Shown here: positions 1 to 11,211 of the stretch, in pieces
Layout: every line of letters starts with the position of its first letter
Position numbering within the stretch: the stretch's first letter is position 1
NCBI GenBank assembly: GCA_002007465.1
Contig: LNAC01000776.1
Coordinates: 1-64,000, forward strand
DNA: 64,000 bases
Origin: Ailurus styani
Lineage: Eukaryota; Chordata; Mammalia; Carnivora; Ailuridae
Direction of reading: 5' to 3'
Position numbers and translations under genes: made by a program
Notes under the pieces: generated by a model
The model's input: the letters and a program-made list of their open reading frames with translations, nothing else
What the model was told of the DNA's origin: nothing
Databases searched by the model: none

Positions 1-50
1 ATTCCTGGGACCTGATGATAATCGGTCTCCTACTCCTCCGCCATCTTGCC
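1..50 (-). mobile_element. 5' tip of a LINE-1 running off the left edge
   Basis: Read on the minus strand this begins GGCAAGATGGCGGAGGAGTAGG, the usual start of a carnivoran L1 5' UTR. The same start is seen at the right end of the L1 at 5720-9700. Only the first ~50 bp lie in the window, so ORF status is unknown. A preserved 5' end means the copy was not 5'-truncated on insertion and may be long. Confidence 0.75.
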
Positions 51-734
51 GCTCCCTCAGTTGGATCTTTTAATATCCCTGAATAACCAGTATTCCATGT
101 AATGGAACACGGTTTGCCAAACTGGATAATGTGCTGCTTCACCATTACCTGCCACCGTGTCCCTGAGGGACTGAGGCCTGGTCCTCGGGGGCACTGGGAC
201 CTTAGCCAGTCATCATCCTCTCCTCTCCAAATGGCCTTGCTCTGATTCAGCCTCAAATTGTCACTCCTTACTTTTCTTCCCTTTTCTGCTGGAAGCTACA
301 GGGGAAAAAGGCATAGTGAAAACCTCAATTCTCCAAACCTGGTTGGCAATAAAATGTTTTTCCCCAAGCAGAACTGCGGGGAAACTCTAGTCACAACCAG
401 GAGAAAATTGAATCACCAGAACCACTGTCTCATTCTCAGGAAGAAGAACCAGTAAAAATAAGTCTCATTGTCAGGTTCACTGGGGGCTTCCCATGTGTCC
501 TGAAAGATATTTCTTCTATTTTTAACTAATATGAATAATTGCTTTTATAATTGAAATAGCTACACTCATTGGGCAAATGACATGCATTAAACCCCATTTT
601 TCCCAGCTTTCTCATCCAGTCTGGAAAGGGAGTTTGAGAAGGTGGGTGAGGGTAAGCCCGTGATGCTGCTTTGGGGGAGGGATCCCAGGCCAGAGTGCCA
701 GTAGGCACCCCGGCCCTCCCCCCAGGTGCTGAAG
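51..734. other. Unassigned non-coding sequence
   Basis: No gene, RNA or recognisable repeat was seen. Open frames are under 70 codons and have no splice context. Confidence 0.5.
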
Positions 735-905
735 TGAGAGCTCCCGGTGGCTGCAGAGAACAAAGGTTCAGCTCGCAGACCCCCAGGTAGGATTGCCTGC
801 TCCCACACTTATTAGCTCTTGGGCAAGGTATTTAACTTCTTGGGGGGTGGGGCAGGGTGTGGTTTCTTCATCCATAAAATGAGGATCATGGCCAGGTTCT
901 TGTCA
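735..905 (+). mobile_element. MIR SINE
   Basis: The MIR core reads TTAGCTCTTGGGCAAGGTATTTAACTTC and, after a G-rich interruption, TTTCTTCATCCATAAAATGAGGATCATGG. This matches the mammalian MIR consensus in sense orientation, heavily diverged. An inserted G-rich stretch at about 842-862 splits it. Confidence 0.65.
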
Positions 906-2010
906 GGCATCCAGGAAGGAGGGTGCAAGAGCTGCCCATATGTCCCTGGGCAAACAGTAAGCACACCATAGGTGTTAGCTCTTAATGTTATCCCACTTTC
1001 CTGCCCTGAGGCTTGCAGTGAGGTTTTAGAAGCTGGCCAAGGTGACAGAGGAAATAGGGTGACTTGAGATGGAAAGGTGGAAGGACAGGGGACTGTGGCC
1101 TGAGCGGGGCTGAGTCTGGACCTGGCTGGCACCCAGAGCGCCATGGGGGTCTGTCCCTGTGGCCCCCCACCCAGCTGGGAATGAGGCTGGTGGGACACCC
1201 CCTTGGCCCAAGGGTGCTTTAGCCTCCCTTGCTGCGCTCAGGAACTAGTGGGTTTCTACTCCTCTCCTGGGTGAGGGACAGACAAGACAGACAGAAAGGG
1301 GAGCATGGCCCGGGCGTGAGATTGGAAAGAACAGGTTGAAATACCGAGCTCTTCTGCCAGTGACGTTCTGTGCACCCTCAACTCATGAATGTGCCCGGGA
1401 TGAGAAAGGGCCCTCGGCCCCATGCAGAGGTCCCGTGCAGCTCCACGCGCCGATTCGGAGCTGCTCTCTGACTCTCTGTCCGGGAGGAGGTTCTGGAACA
1501 GTCTTGAGAGCCGGGCACAGTGAGGGGAGGTTCACTTCAGGCCACATGGAAGAGGAGCCCACCAGTCTCGTTGCTACTTTGCGTGCCTGGGGGAAGTCGT
1601 GCGGTCAGCAAGGAGCTCGGGACCTGTGTTTCTGGGGCCTGGCTGCTGCCTGGCCCGAAGCCCTAACACATTCCTTGTGCTGGGAGAAGTGTTGAAGATT
1701 GAAGAATTGCTTTGAAATTAAAAATGAATGAACTCTATGTTGTCATAGAGGAGATGGACTCAATTTATGTCTTTTAGCTCATTTGCAACCAGTAGAGTTA
1801 AGGTAACATGAGATAAGGGGGGGGCAGGGTGCACGTGTGTACACAGTATGGAATCAGTTCTCATTCATCTACGTGGACTGCCTCCTAACCTGCAACTCAC
1901 TTAGGAAAATCTAACCATCCCCAAGTATAAAAATCATACTATAGGCCAGTAGAGAAAAACTACACTTTACAGATGTGTATTTTTTCTTCTATACATTCCT
2001 ATAGAAGTTT
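906..2010. other. Unassigned sequence
   Basis: GC-rich on the left (to about 1690), AT-rich on the right. The 119-codon open frame at 1336-1695 has no recognisable domain and no convincing splice signals, so I do not call it a gene. Confidence 0.4.
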
Positions 2011-2028
2011 GATGGTTAAATATATTCT

Positions 2029-2212
2029 TTCAAAGATTTTATTTATTTATTTGAGAGAGAGAGAGTGCGCACCCAGGAGCGCGATGAGGGGCAGAGGGAA
2101 CAGCAGACTCCCCGCCGAGCAGGGAGCCCAATATCAGACTCCATCCTGGGACTCCAAGATCATGACCTGAGCTGAAGGCAGACACTTAACCGGCTGAGCC
2201 ACCCAGGCGCCC
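2029..2212 (-). mobile_element. SINEC (Can-SINE), older subtype
   Basis: Reverse-oriented: AAGATTTTATTTATTTATTTGAGAG on the left, GAGCCACCCAGGCGCCC on the right. It is flanked by an 18-bp TSD with one mismatch (2011-2028 and 2213-2230, GATGGTTAAATATATTCT type). The body has the older CGGTTAAGTG-type head. Confidence 0.95.
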
Positions 2213-2230
2213 GATGTTTAAATATATTCT

Positions 2231-2944
2231 AAATGTTAGACAATGTACATATTCACATCTTTGTGACTTTCTAGGGTTATACTGAGAAATACTTATATTT
2301 GCATATATGTATATATCAATCGATTGATCAATAGATAATCTCCTGTGTTTTATGGGCAGTTCACCACCGGCACATGCCAAAGAAATATAGGTAAACACAC
2401 TTCAATCAAAGATATGCTGACTTTTCCAAATCACATGAGCCTACTTCCCCTGTTCATATTGACTGAGAAAACCAGAAAATAGAGTGAAAAGTATGGAATA
2501 TAAAGTATTCATAGTGGAACAGAGAGTCACTCATTTTAATTATATGTAATAGCTCAAACCAAGCTAACAAAATATTCATTTGAAAGAGATTTTTAGAGGG
2601 CTTGCTCTAATGAAGAAATAAAAATGATTTATAATTAGTGTTTCATTGTATGCAAGTGAGTACTTCTGAGATGCTGGAAAATACACCTTTTTCTCTAAAA
2701 TAGGCACTGTTTCCATGGCAATCGTGTTTATGCTAATCGTTTTCTTAGTGTTTTTTTTCTTTGTACTCTGTAGTAAAAATGATAAGTTTTCGCTCAGACT
2801 TTATCTAAATCAAATTAACAGAGTCCCAATTAGTGAAATAGCATGAACGTTGCAAAGCCATTATCAGCAACTTTATAATTACCCAGACTTTTCCTCATCT
2901 CCATGAGAACGGACTGTGATGGAGGTTCACACATAAAAACTACT
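2231..2944. other. AT-rich non-repeat block with possible regulatory content
   Basis: No repeat family was recognised. The stretch at 2560-2900 is AT-rich with low CpG, and contains an RFX-like palindrome at 2709-2722 followed closely by an octamer-like TATGCTAAT. Conservation cannot be judged here. Confidence 0.35.
2709..2722. promoter_or_regulatory. RFX X-box-like palindrome
   Basis: GTTTCCATGGCAAT matches the RFX X-box GTTNCCATGGNAAC at all but the last base. It lies in sequence not assigned to a repeat. Binding is an inference from motif alone. Confidence 0.4.
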
Positions 2945-3165
2945 TTTATGATAATAATAACTAATATTTTTTGAGCATGTACATTTGGCCAAGTAGTCTG
3001 CTAAGTACTTTATGTACATTCTTGCATTTACAGCAGACCTTTGAGGGGAGACAAATATTATCTCCATTTTACAGATGCACCAGGAAATCGAGGCTTAGAG
3101 AGTTTATTTAAAAGTGCAGTACAAGCCCCAGGCAGTCTGACCCTGGTTCTCTTGCACTGCTGGGG
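2945..3165 (-). mobile_element. MIR SINE
   Basis: It shows the reverse complement of MIR: CTGCTAAGTACTTTATGTACATTC, then CCATTTTACAGATGCACCAGGAAATCGAGGC, then GCCCCAGGCAGTCTGACC. Nearly full length and diverged. Confidence 0.8.
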
Positions 3166-3479
3166 CAGGGGAGAGTGTGGATAAACCATGAGCTTGGATG
3201 AGACCGAAGACTTTCCAGCACATCAGGATTCTCCAAGCCTGCAGACCACTGCTTCAGCCTATGGAAAAGGTTCCTAGCTAGAACCTTCTAGAAGGTAGAA
3301 GGCTGGTCTGGCATCAGATCCAGTTGGTGGTGTCAGACTAGCTCCAGAATAAAATGAACCCCTAAACGCAGGACCAGCTACGGTCTTAGAAATCACTCTT
3401 CCAACTCAATATCACTCATAATCAAAGGCAAGCAAATTTTTCAAAGAGAAACTATTTTGTTCTCTTTATTCGTTAAATT

Positions 3480-3516
3480 GGCAAAGCTTTTTTTTTTTTC
3501 TTTCTTTCTTTTTAAA
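3480..3516. repeat. T-rich low-complexity tract
   Basis: A run of T with TTTC repeats. It may be the remnant of a retroposon tail, but no body is identifiable next to it. Confidence 0.6.
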
Positions 3517-3559
3517 TGAGATGATCCATTATTTGCAAGAGACTTTCAGAGCTTGGCCG

Positions 3560-3850
3560 TAGGAAGCAAATCTTCACAACCTTGACCCATTCTGGGAATG
3601 TAGCTCAAAGATACCAATAGGGGTCATCACAATGTTGTTCCCGATAGTGGAAAATGTGAGAAGTCTAAGACGCCAAACATTGCGCAGGAATGGAGGGGTG
3701 GAGGGTGGCTAATATGACATGGTAAATTTACACAGTGAGCTATGCTAGTTATAATTAGGGAGTTCTTTGAAGCATTGTCAAATGTTAGGGGAGCAGATTA
3801 GCTAAGCAATCTGAATTGCAGGTCAAAATGAAGAGTGTACATCACCTTCA
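3560..3850 (+). mobile_element. Possible ancient L1/HAL1 3' fragment
   Basis: The order 'tagtggaaaatgtgagaag ... taatatgacatggtaaattta ... gagctatgctag' resembles the old L1 segment encoding the end of ORF2. Divergence is high, so the assignment is tentative. Confidence 0.3.
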
Positions 3851-3854
3851 GCCT

Positions 3855-4316
3855 CCCATTCACTCATTTATTCATTCATTTAACAAATATGTATTTAGTA
3901 TCACTCTGAGCCATGCACTGTTGGGTTCTGGAGACCTTGGAATTGAAAAAGGCATTGGCCTTACCCTCACGGGGCTTACGTTGTAGCAGGAAGACAGATG
4001 TAAGGAAAGAATTACCCAGTTTTTCAGGATGCTGTGTGTCAGGTAACTGGGGAAGGAAGGTGTCTCAGAGAGAGTGACCCCTGGGTTGGGTTCTGAAGAA
4101 TTTAACAGTCAAAAGGTGGGGCGATCCAGCGCACACAGAGGGGAGACACAGAATAGGGTTCCAATTATAGGGAATGGCATCATATGTGCAAAGGCCCTGT
4201 GTGATAACGGGCATGTCAGAAGAGCAACTCAGAGAAATGCAGAGGTCAGGGGTGGGGAAGAGGGAAAGCATGGTAGGTATCTGAGAGTCACAGGATGAAT
4301 CCAGAGAGGCAGGAAG
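3855..4316 (-). mobile_element. LINE-2 3' region
   Basis: It opens with TTCATTCATTTAACAAATATGTATTTAG, the reverse complement of the L2 end. It continues with the 'gagccatgcactg ... accttaccctcacggggcttacgttg' block and 'gcatatgtgcaaaggccctg'. These are typical diverged L2 landmarks. Confidence 0.6.
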
Positions 4317-5501
4317 GAATAGACTGGGGGTCCAGCAAACTTCTTCTATGAAAGACCAAATAATTTATACTTATTTATAAACATTTTAGACTTGGCCAGC
4401 CAGGAGGCAAAATCAATGATATTATATATTTATATGACAAGAGTGGAAAGAAATTTGTACAAAATTTTTATTGATTCAGTTTTAAAAATAATTGAGTTCA
4501 ATTTTTTTGCCATACATTTTTACCAATGAGAAAATGGAATATTCAAAGAGGATAGTATTTTGCTTCATTAGATGAATATTTTGCTTATTGCTATTTGCTA
4601 TTATCAGAATTGGTTATAAGTGTTCATTAATGCTGATCAGAGATGAAATTTTCTGTATTTCATCGTTATAAACATTTTTTTACACAAACACTTATATAGT
4701 CCACAACCATATAATTTTCATTGAGCATATTCATGGCTTGGCCAGCATTTCTAGAATTCTATTAGATTTTTCTCTTGATATTCGCCCTTCAGCATGTCAT
4801 TACACTGCAGATTAAGTACTTGCTATCGAAGGCAAGATGTAAGCTCCTCTATTGCTTTGTTACATGTATTTTGAAGTATGATATCTTATTTGCACTTAAA
4901 TCAAAGTCCAAAAGATGCTGCTGGAATGGCAGCTCAGGCTCAGAAAATATATCCGCCAAAAATTTATGTGACATTAGATGTAGCTTCTTGTTTTAACTTT
5001 CAGTAGAATAGAAAGTACAGAAAGCAGCCTAACATTACTTAAGATTGGAACAACGTTAATTGACATTACCATGACTTTACCGCGGTATAAGTTGTGCCTG
5101 TAAGTATAAGTCTTGCCTTGACATTGAAGTTCAATTCACAAGGAAATAATTATCAAATCCCTAGCAGAAGCTAGTGTCCAAAGCCAGTGTGTGTCCAATG
5201 ACAGCGGTGGAGAGCAGCCATTCAGAAACATTTTAATCCCAGCCCTGAGCTCAAACGTTCACAGTAAAACTTTATCACTGCTCAGTTATCAAACTGCTGG
5301 ATGGTAGCAGGAGTCAGGGTGTTCAACTTCTAGTCCTGACAAAAAGTTTATAAAACTGATGATGGGTAAGTTCACAAGAGCAAAAGATGTTCATCCTTGA
5401 TACTACTGGTTCCGTGACACCTGATAGATTCTTATATTTTCCACAGAGTGCCTACAGAGGGATAATACAGTGAGTAATTATACGGTTCAAACATCTTACA
5501 T

Positions 5502-5677
5502 TTTTAAAAAGATTTTATTTATTTATTTATTTATTTATTTGAGAGAGCATAGAGGGTGAGGGAGAAGCAGACTCCCTGCTTCACATCAGAGGGCCCGATA
5601 TGGGGCTCAATCCCAGGACCCTGAGATCATGACCTGAGCTGAAGGCAGACACTTAACTGACTGAGCCACCCACCCCC
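5502..5677 (-). mobile_element. SINEC (Can-SINE), older subtype
   Basis: AAAGATTTTATTTATTTATT on the left, GGACCCTGAGATCATGACC inside, and a decayed 5' head GAGCCACCCACCCCC. It sits inside the hAT relic, so it inserted later. The TSD is not clear. Confidence 0.9.
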
Positions 5678-5979
5678 TTGTAAATTTAGCCAACTACCGC
5701 TTTCTCTGCTTCTACATATTTTTTTTATTGTTAGTCACCATACAGTACGTCATTAGTTTTTGCTATAGTGTTCCATGATTCATTATTTGCGTATAACACC
5801 CAGCGCTCCATGCAATCCGTGCCTTCCTTAACACCCATCACCGGGCTCACCCAACCCCCCTCCCCCCCTCCCCTCTAAAACCCTCAGTTTGTTTCCTGGA
5901 GTCCATAGTGTCTCATGGTTCGTCACCCCCTCTGACTCCCCCCTTCATTTTCCCCTTTCTTCTCCTAATGTCCTCCATG

Positions 5980-6965
5980 CTATTCCTTATGTTCCACAAG
6001 GAAGTGAAACCATATGATTTGACTTATTTCACTCAGCATAATCTCTAGTCCCATCCATGTTGATGCAAATGTTGGGTATTCATCCATTCTGATGGGTGAC
6101 TGATATTCCATTGTATATATGGACCACATCTTCTTCGTCCATTCATCTGCTGAAGGGCATCTTGCCTCTTTCCACAGTTTGGGTATTGTGGACATTGGGA
6201 CTATGAACATTGGGGTGCATATGGCCCTTCTTTTCACTGCATCTGTATCTTTGGGGGAAATACCCAGTAGTGCAATTGCTGGGTTACAGGGTAGCTCTAT
6301 TTTTAATTTTTTGAGGAAACTCCACACTGTTTTACAAAGTGGCTGCACCAACTTCTATTCCCACCAACAGTGTAAGAGGGTTCCCCTTTCTCCACAACCT
6401 CTCCAACATTTGTTGTTTCTTGCCTTGTCAATTTTTGCCATTCTGAGTGGTGTAACGTAGGATCTCAATGTGGTTTTGATTTGTATTTCCCCGATGGCTA
6501 ATGATGTTGAACATTTTTTTATGTGCCTGTTAGCCATTTGTATCTTCTTTTGAGAAGTGTCTGTTCATGTCTTCTGCCCATTTTTTTACTTCATTATTTG
6601 TTTTTTGGGTGTTGAATTGGAGAAGTTCTTTATAGACCTTGGATATCAGTTCGTCTGTAGTGTCATTTGCAAATATTTTCTCCCATTCTGTGGGTTGCCT
6701 CTTTGTTTTGTTGACTATTTCCTTTGCTGTGCAGAAGCTTTTTATCTTGATGAAGTCCCAAAAGTTCATTTTCATTTTTGAAAGTGAAAGTTGGCAAAGT
6801 TCTTCTTTGCCAATTTGAATACCTTTTATTTCTTTCTGTTGTCTGATTGCTGTTGCTAGGATTTCTAGTACTATGTTGAACAATAGTGGCAAGAGTGGGC
6901 ATCTTTGTCATGTTCCTGATCTTAAGGGAAGCTCTCAGCTTTTCCTCATTGAGAATGATATTCAC
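5980..6965 (-). pseudogene. L1 ORF2 3' coding remains in shifted frames
   Basis: Overlapping minus-strand frames carry ORF2 C-terminal landmarks: [15 protein letters not shown] (in 6530-6892), [19 protein letters not shown] (in 6355-6537) and [19 protein letters not shown] (in 5980-6351). The changes of frame show several small indels, so ORF2 is dead. Confidence 0.8.
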
Positions 6966-7140
6966 TGTGGGTTTTACATAGATGGATTTTATGAAACTGA
7001 GGAATGTTCCCTCTATCCCTATACTCTGAAAAGTTTTAATCAGGAAAGGATGCTGTATTTGTCAAATACTTTTTCTGCATCAAATAAGAAGACCATGTAG
7101 TTCTTCTCTCTCCTCTTATTAATGTGTTCTATCACATTGA

Positions 7141-7587
7141 TTAATTTGTGAAAGTTGAACCACCCTTGCCTCCCAGGGATAAATCCCACCTGGTTGTGGT
7201 GGATAATTCTTTAGTGTACTGTTGTATCCTATTAGCTAGAATCTGAGAATTTTGACATCTATATTCATCGGGGATATTTGTCTGAAATTCTCCTTTTTGA
7301 TGGGCGTCTTTGCCTGGTTTGGGCATCAAGGTAATGCTGGCTTCATAGAAAGAGTCTGGAAGTTTTCCTTCTGTTTCTGTTTTTTGAAGCAGCTTAAGGA
7401 GAATAGGTATTATTTCTTCTTTGAATGTTTGGTAGAATTCCCCAGGGAATCCGTCATGTCCTGGACCCTTGTTTTTTGGGAGGTTTTTGATCACTGCTTC
7501 AATCTCCTTACTGATTATTGATCTATTCAGATTGTCATCTTCCTGTTTCAGTCTTGATAGTTTATTGGTTTCTAGAAATGCATTCAT
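7141..7587 (-). pseudogene. L1 ORF2 reverse-transcriptase fragment
   Basis: 148 codons translate to a recognisable L1 ORF2 stretch: NLNRSIISKEIEAVIKNLP, then KNKGPGHDGFPGEFYQTF, then SITLMPKPGKDAHQKG. In an intact element this would be the start of the RT domain, used for target-primed reverse transcription. The frame is lost downstream, before the catalytic YADD region, so the protein cannot function. Confidence 0.85.
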
Positions 7588-7614
7588 TTCTTCTAGGTTG
7601 CTTAACTTACTGGC

Positions 7615-8004
7615 CTATACCTGTTGATAGTAATTTCTGATAATTGTTTCTATTTCCTTGGTGTTAGTCATGATCTCTCCTCTTTCATTCATAATTTTAT
7701 CAATTTGGGTCCTTTCTCTTTTCTTTTGAGTAAGACTGGCCAATGATTTATTGATCTTATTAATTCTTTCAAAGAACCAGCTTCTAGTTTTGTTGATGTA
7801 TTCTACTGTATTTCTGGTTTCTAATTCATTGATCTCTGCTCTAATCTTAATTATTTCCCTTCTCATACATGGGTTAAGCTTAATCTGTTGTTGATTCTCC
7901 AGTTCTTTAAAGTGTAAAGATAGTTTGTGTATTTGGGATTCTTCTATTTTTTTGAGTAAGGGTTGAATGGCTATGTATTTCCCCCTTGGGACTGCCTTTG
8001 CCAT
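7615..8004 (-). pseudogene. L1 ORF2 fragment between endonuclease and RT
   Basis: 129 codons rich in K, E, I and N. They include HKLSLHFKELENQQQIKLN and TRSWFFERINKINKSLASL, which are typical of the ORF2 linker that precedes the RT domain. The frame ends at 7615 next to the RT fragment, and upstream coding is broken by the SINEC at 8100-8301. Confidence 0.8.
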
Positions 8005-8099
8005 ATCCCGTAGGTTTTGGACTGATGTGTTTTTTTCTCATTGCTTTCCATGAATTGTTTAAGTTCTTCTTTGATTTCCTGTTTGACCCAAACATTCTT

Positions 8100-8301
8100 T
8101 TTTTTTTTAAAGATTTTTTATTTATTTATTTGACACAGAGAGAGAGATGACAAGTAGGCAGAGAGGCAGGCAGAGAGAGAGAGGAGGAAGCAGGCTCCCT
8201 GCTGAGCAGAGAGCCCGATGCGGGCCTCGATCCCAGGACCCTGGGATCATGACCTGAGCCGAAGGCAGAGGCTTTAACCCACTGAGCCACCCAGGCGCCC
8301 A
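8100..8301 (-). mobile_element. SINEC, young GTGGGTTAAAG subtype, inside the L1
   Basis: T-tract then AAAGATTTTTTATTTATTTATTTGACACAG, ending TTTAACCCACTGAGCCACCCAGGCGCCC. Perfect 16-bp TSD TGACCCAAACATTCTT at 8084-8099 and 8302-8317. It interrupts the L1 ORF2 remains, so it post-dates the L1. Confidence 0.97.
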
Positions 8302-8981
8302 TGACCCAAACATTCTTGAGCAGGATAGTCTTTTGCTTCCAAGTGTTTGAATTTCTTCCAAACTTTTTCTTGTGATTGAGTTCCGATTTCAAAGCATTGT
8401 GGTCTGAGAATATGCAGAGAATAATCTCAATCTTTTGGTATCAGTTGAGACCTGATTTGTGACTCAGTATGTGGTCTGTTCTGGAGAAAGTTCTATGTGC
8501 TCTTGGAAAGAATGAGTGTTTTGTTGTTTTATGGAAGCATTTAGACCATTCGCATTGAGAGTGATTATTGAAAGATATGATTTTATTGTCATCATGTTGC
8601 CTGTGAAGTCCTTGTTTCTATAGACTGTCTGTAAATTTCTGTTCTATATCACTCTTGGGGTGTTTTCCCTTTTATAGAACCCCCTTAATATTTCTTGCAG
8701 GGCCAGCATAGAACTAACCTCAGCCATTAGTTCTGTGGCAGAGGTCACAGTCTCTGAATTTTCTCTGTTGGGGGTTCCTGCTCTCAGTCATTCTGCTGTG
8801 GGGTGGTTGAGGGAATGAACAGAGTCCAGATTATTAACCACAACCGAGCAAGATGCACCTGTTTTATAGGGATCTTAGGGTTGAGGGCCTCTTGTTCTTC
8901 CAGTCTGTCTTCTGGGGGAAAGGCCTGCCACGCTGTCACTCAGTCAACCCTGTTTGGGCAGAGTTTCCCTGCCCACCTGTG

Positions 8982-9026
8982 GTGGGGGGGGGGGGCTGGG
9001 GGGGCAGGGNNGGGGGTGCAGGGATG
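8982..9026. repeat. G-rich tract with two undetermined bases
   Basis: A long run of G (ten or more, then GGGGGG) with N at 9010 and 9011. It lies in the 5' region of the L1. The Ns probably mark a consensus failure across poly-G. Confidence 0.9.
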
Positions 9027-9847
9027 GGCTCAATGAAAACCAGTTTTGGGGGGCTTTTGTTCTCTGGGGGCTTTTCCTGGCAGCTTTCCATGTGTCTTCC
9101 AAGAGCCAGAGGAGAAGTGACCAGTATCCAAACTTCTGTCTCAGAGCAGAGATCACAGTCTTTTCTCCAGTGAACTTCCAGGACATACTGTCTCCATTTT
9201 TTATCTGTGCTGCTAAAAACCACAGGGTTCTGGGTTGTGCGCCCCACAGCAGCACTCCCAGCCCTCACTTCCAGGTCCAGGCACATCTCTCCCCTTTGTG
9301 CTTCTAAAACCATCAGCTGCTCTCAGCTCGCACACATGCCCCGGCAGCTCCAGGTTTCAGTCTGGGGGCTGCCCTAAAGTCCTTTCCCCACTGCTACTGG
9401 TCTGCACATCTGTGCCTGGCTCCCAGCACTGGGGGTGTGGGGTAGTTGCACTTCAGTGGGGCAGGATCCTGGAGGCTCCTTCCCCCTTCCCTTTATCTTC
9501 CAATATCTGCCCTCAGAATCAAGGCTCCCAGCTTCACACCTCAAAACCAACTGCCAGAGATACTCGGTTTATAGAGATCTGGATATATCTTCTTACATCT
9601 CAGGCTGATTTCTTGGGTGTTCAGAGTGGTCTGGTAGATATCCAGCTCAATTCAGGGGACCGGTTGAAATAGGGTCCCCTACTCCTCCACCATCTTTGCC
9701 TCTGCTACATATATTTTGCTAGTATCAGTTGTCAACACGTCTTGGTAGATTCCACTTCAGTTATTTGGCACTAGTGTTTCCTCAATGTCTTTGAAGTTTC
9801 CTTGCCTGAACTCATTCCACACAGACTCTTCACAGAAGCTAATTCTT

Positions 9848-10037
9848 TTTTTTTTTTAAGATTTTATTTATTTATTTGACAGAGAGAGATCACAAGCAGG
9901 CAGAGGCAGGCAGAGAGAGAGGGGGAAGCAGGCTCCTTGCCGAGCAGGGAGCCCGATATGGGCGTCAATCCCAGGACCCTGAGATCATGACCTGAGCTGA
10001 AAGCAGAGGCTTTAACCCACTGAGCCACCCAGGCGCC
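9848..10037 (-). mobile_element. SINEC, young subtype
   Basis: Reverse-oriented with TTTTTTTAAGATTTTATTTATTTATTTGACAG on the left and ACCCACTGAGCCACCCAGGCGCC on the right. A perfect 17-bp TSD CACAGAAGCTAATTCTT flanks it (9831-9847 and 10038-10054). It is inserted in the hAT relic. Confidence 0.97.
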
Positions 10038-11211
10038 CACAGAAGCTAATTCTTGAGTCACTTCAGACTCGGCATCACCTCCTCAAATAAACAACAGAAT
10101 GATATTGATACTATCCACCTATCAACTCATCAAATGTCAAAAAATACCATCCAAAATGATTTGCCTTGTGTTTTAATTGATTATTGATGTTGCTTTCAGT
10201 GTCATTAACTTCTCAAGCAACTGTTCCTATGGAAAGGATAATAATCTTAAACAGTGTGTTTTCTCTGGACACATTTGTTCAGCTGTTCAATGAAACAAGA
10301 TGTCCTTACCTCACCCTAGGGTATAAACACTGTTTTCCCTGCTTGGCTAACACATGAGCAACTTGGAAACATAGTCAGTTTCATTGTTTATTTTTACTCA
10401 GTTTCATTTTTTATTGTGAGGAAGAGATTACCCTGTGGTGAGATTTTCAGTTATAAATTTTCTAAACGTATGACCGTTGCTTTCCGTGTGAGTTGGGAAT
10501 GTGTGATGAGGCTGAGGTTGGTAGTGTTGGTATATTCTGTATTCTCGCACGGCTGTAGTGTCATTGCATGAGAAACACAGTGCTTTGCCATCTCAGTTTG
10601 ATAACAGAATAAGTTCCTATGCCAAGGTGCCTTAAAAGAGCAACATTCAAAGTCACTTTTGTTTCTGGGTTCTGACATGATGGTAGACGCTGGTAATAAA
10701 ATAAAGCAAAAAGTTATGATATGGCAATACGCAGAGCATTCACAACACTGCTGAGTTACAACAGTGTCACCATGATTTGCAGTGTGCTGAGTAGCATTGT
10801 AAAGCAGTGGGAGCTGTCACCACTACTCACCTGCTGTGGGAACCTGAGCACAGGCACAGACATTAAATGAATGAATGAAAGGGGCTATGTTCCAATAAAA
10901 CTTTATTACGGATACTGAAATTTGAATTTCCTATCATTTTCATGTGTCAGGAAATATTATTCTTGGTTTGCTTCCTCTCAACCATTTAAAAATGTAAACA
11001 CTGCTCCTGATTTATGGGCCATACAGAAACAGGTGGCAGACTGCACGGGCCCACAGACCCTAGTTTGTCAGCCCCTATTGTAGACCACGTGAGGATGTTA
11101 GGCTCTGCTTCTCTTACCTCCTGTGCACGCAAGAGAGATTTCCCCAAAGCCAGTGGCAGCCCTGGAAACACTAGCCCAGAGGATAGTCTGAGCACATGCA
11201 TTTCCTTGCAG

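Larger units (their letters stand above)
5720..9700 (-). mobile_element. LINE-1, carnivoran type, internally deleted and non-functional
   Basis: On the minus strand it starts at ~9700 with a 5' UTR (AGGCAAAGATGGTGGAGGAGTAGG) and ends at ~5720 with the carnivoran L1 3' UTR (GGGTGTTATACGCAAATAATGAATC) and an A-tract. A TSD of CTCTGC(TT)CTACATAT type lies at about 5704-5719 and 9701-9713. ORF2 survives in pieces: the linker near 7615-8004, a reverse-transcriptase segment with KNKGPGHDGFPGEFY near 7141-7587, and the C-terminal region with [15 protein letters not shown] near 5980-6351. Stops and frameshifts separate them. ORF1 and much of the endonuclease region were not found, and the total is ~3.8 kb without the SINEC against 6-7 kb for a full copy. 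Confidence 0.9.
4325..11077. mobile_element. Ancient hAT-type DNA transposon, split by younger insertions
   Basis: The left end GGGGGTCCAGCAAACTTCTTC (4325-4345) and the right end ...CTAGTTTGTCAGCCCCTA (to 11077) form imperfect terminal inverted repeats of the CAGGGGTCGGCAAACT kind. The right end also has the 'ccaataaaactttatta' block typical of this family. Flanks GAATAGAC (4317-4324) and TTGTAGAC (11078-11085) fit a decayed 8-bp hAT target duplication (5/8). With inserts removed (SINECs at 5502-5677 and 9848-10037, L1 at 5720-9700) about 2.4 kb remains, longer than a typical MITE. No intact transposase frame is present. The family (Arthur- or Charlie-like) is not certain. Confidence 0.55.

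Noticed and set aside
8098..8301. tRNA gene, from the tRNA-like SINEC heads
   Set aside because: SINEC heads descend from tRNA-Lys and keep box A and B-like words but do not form a tRNA. This applies to all 19 copies.
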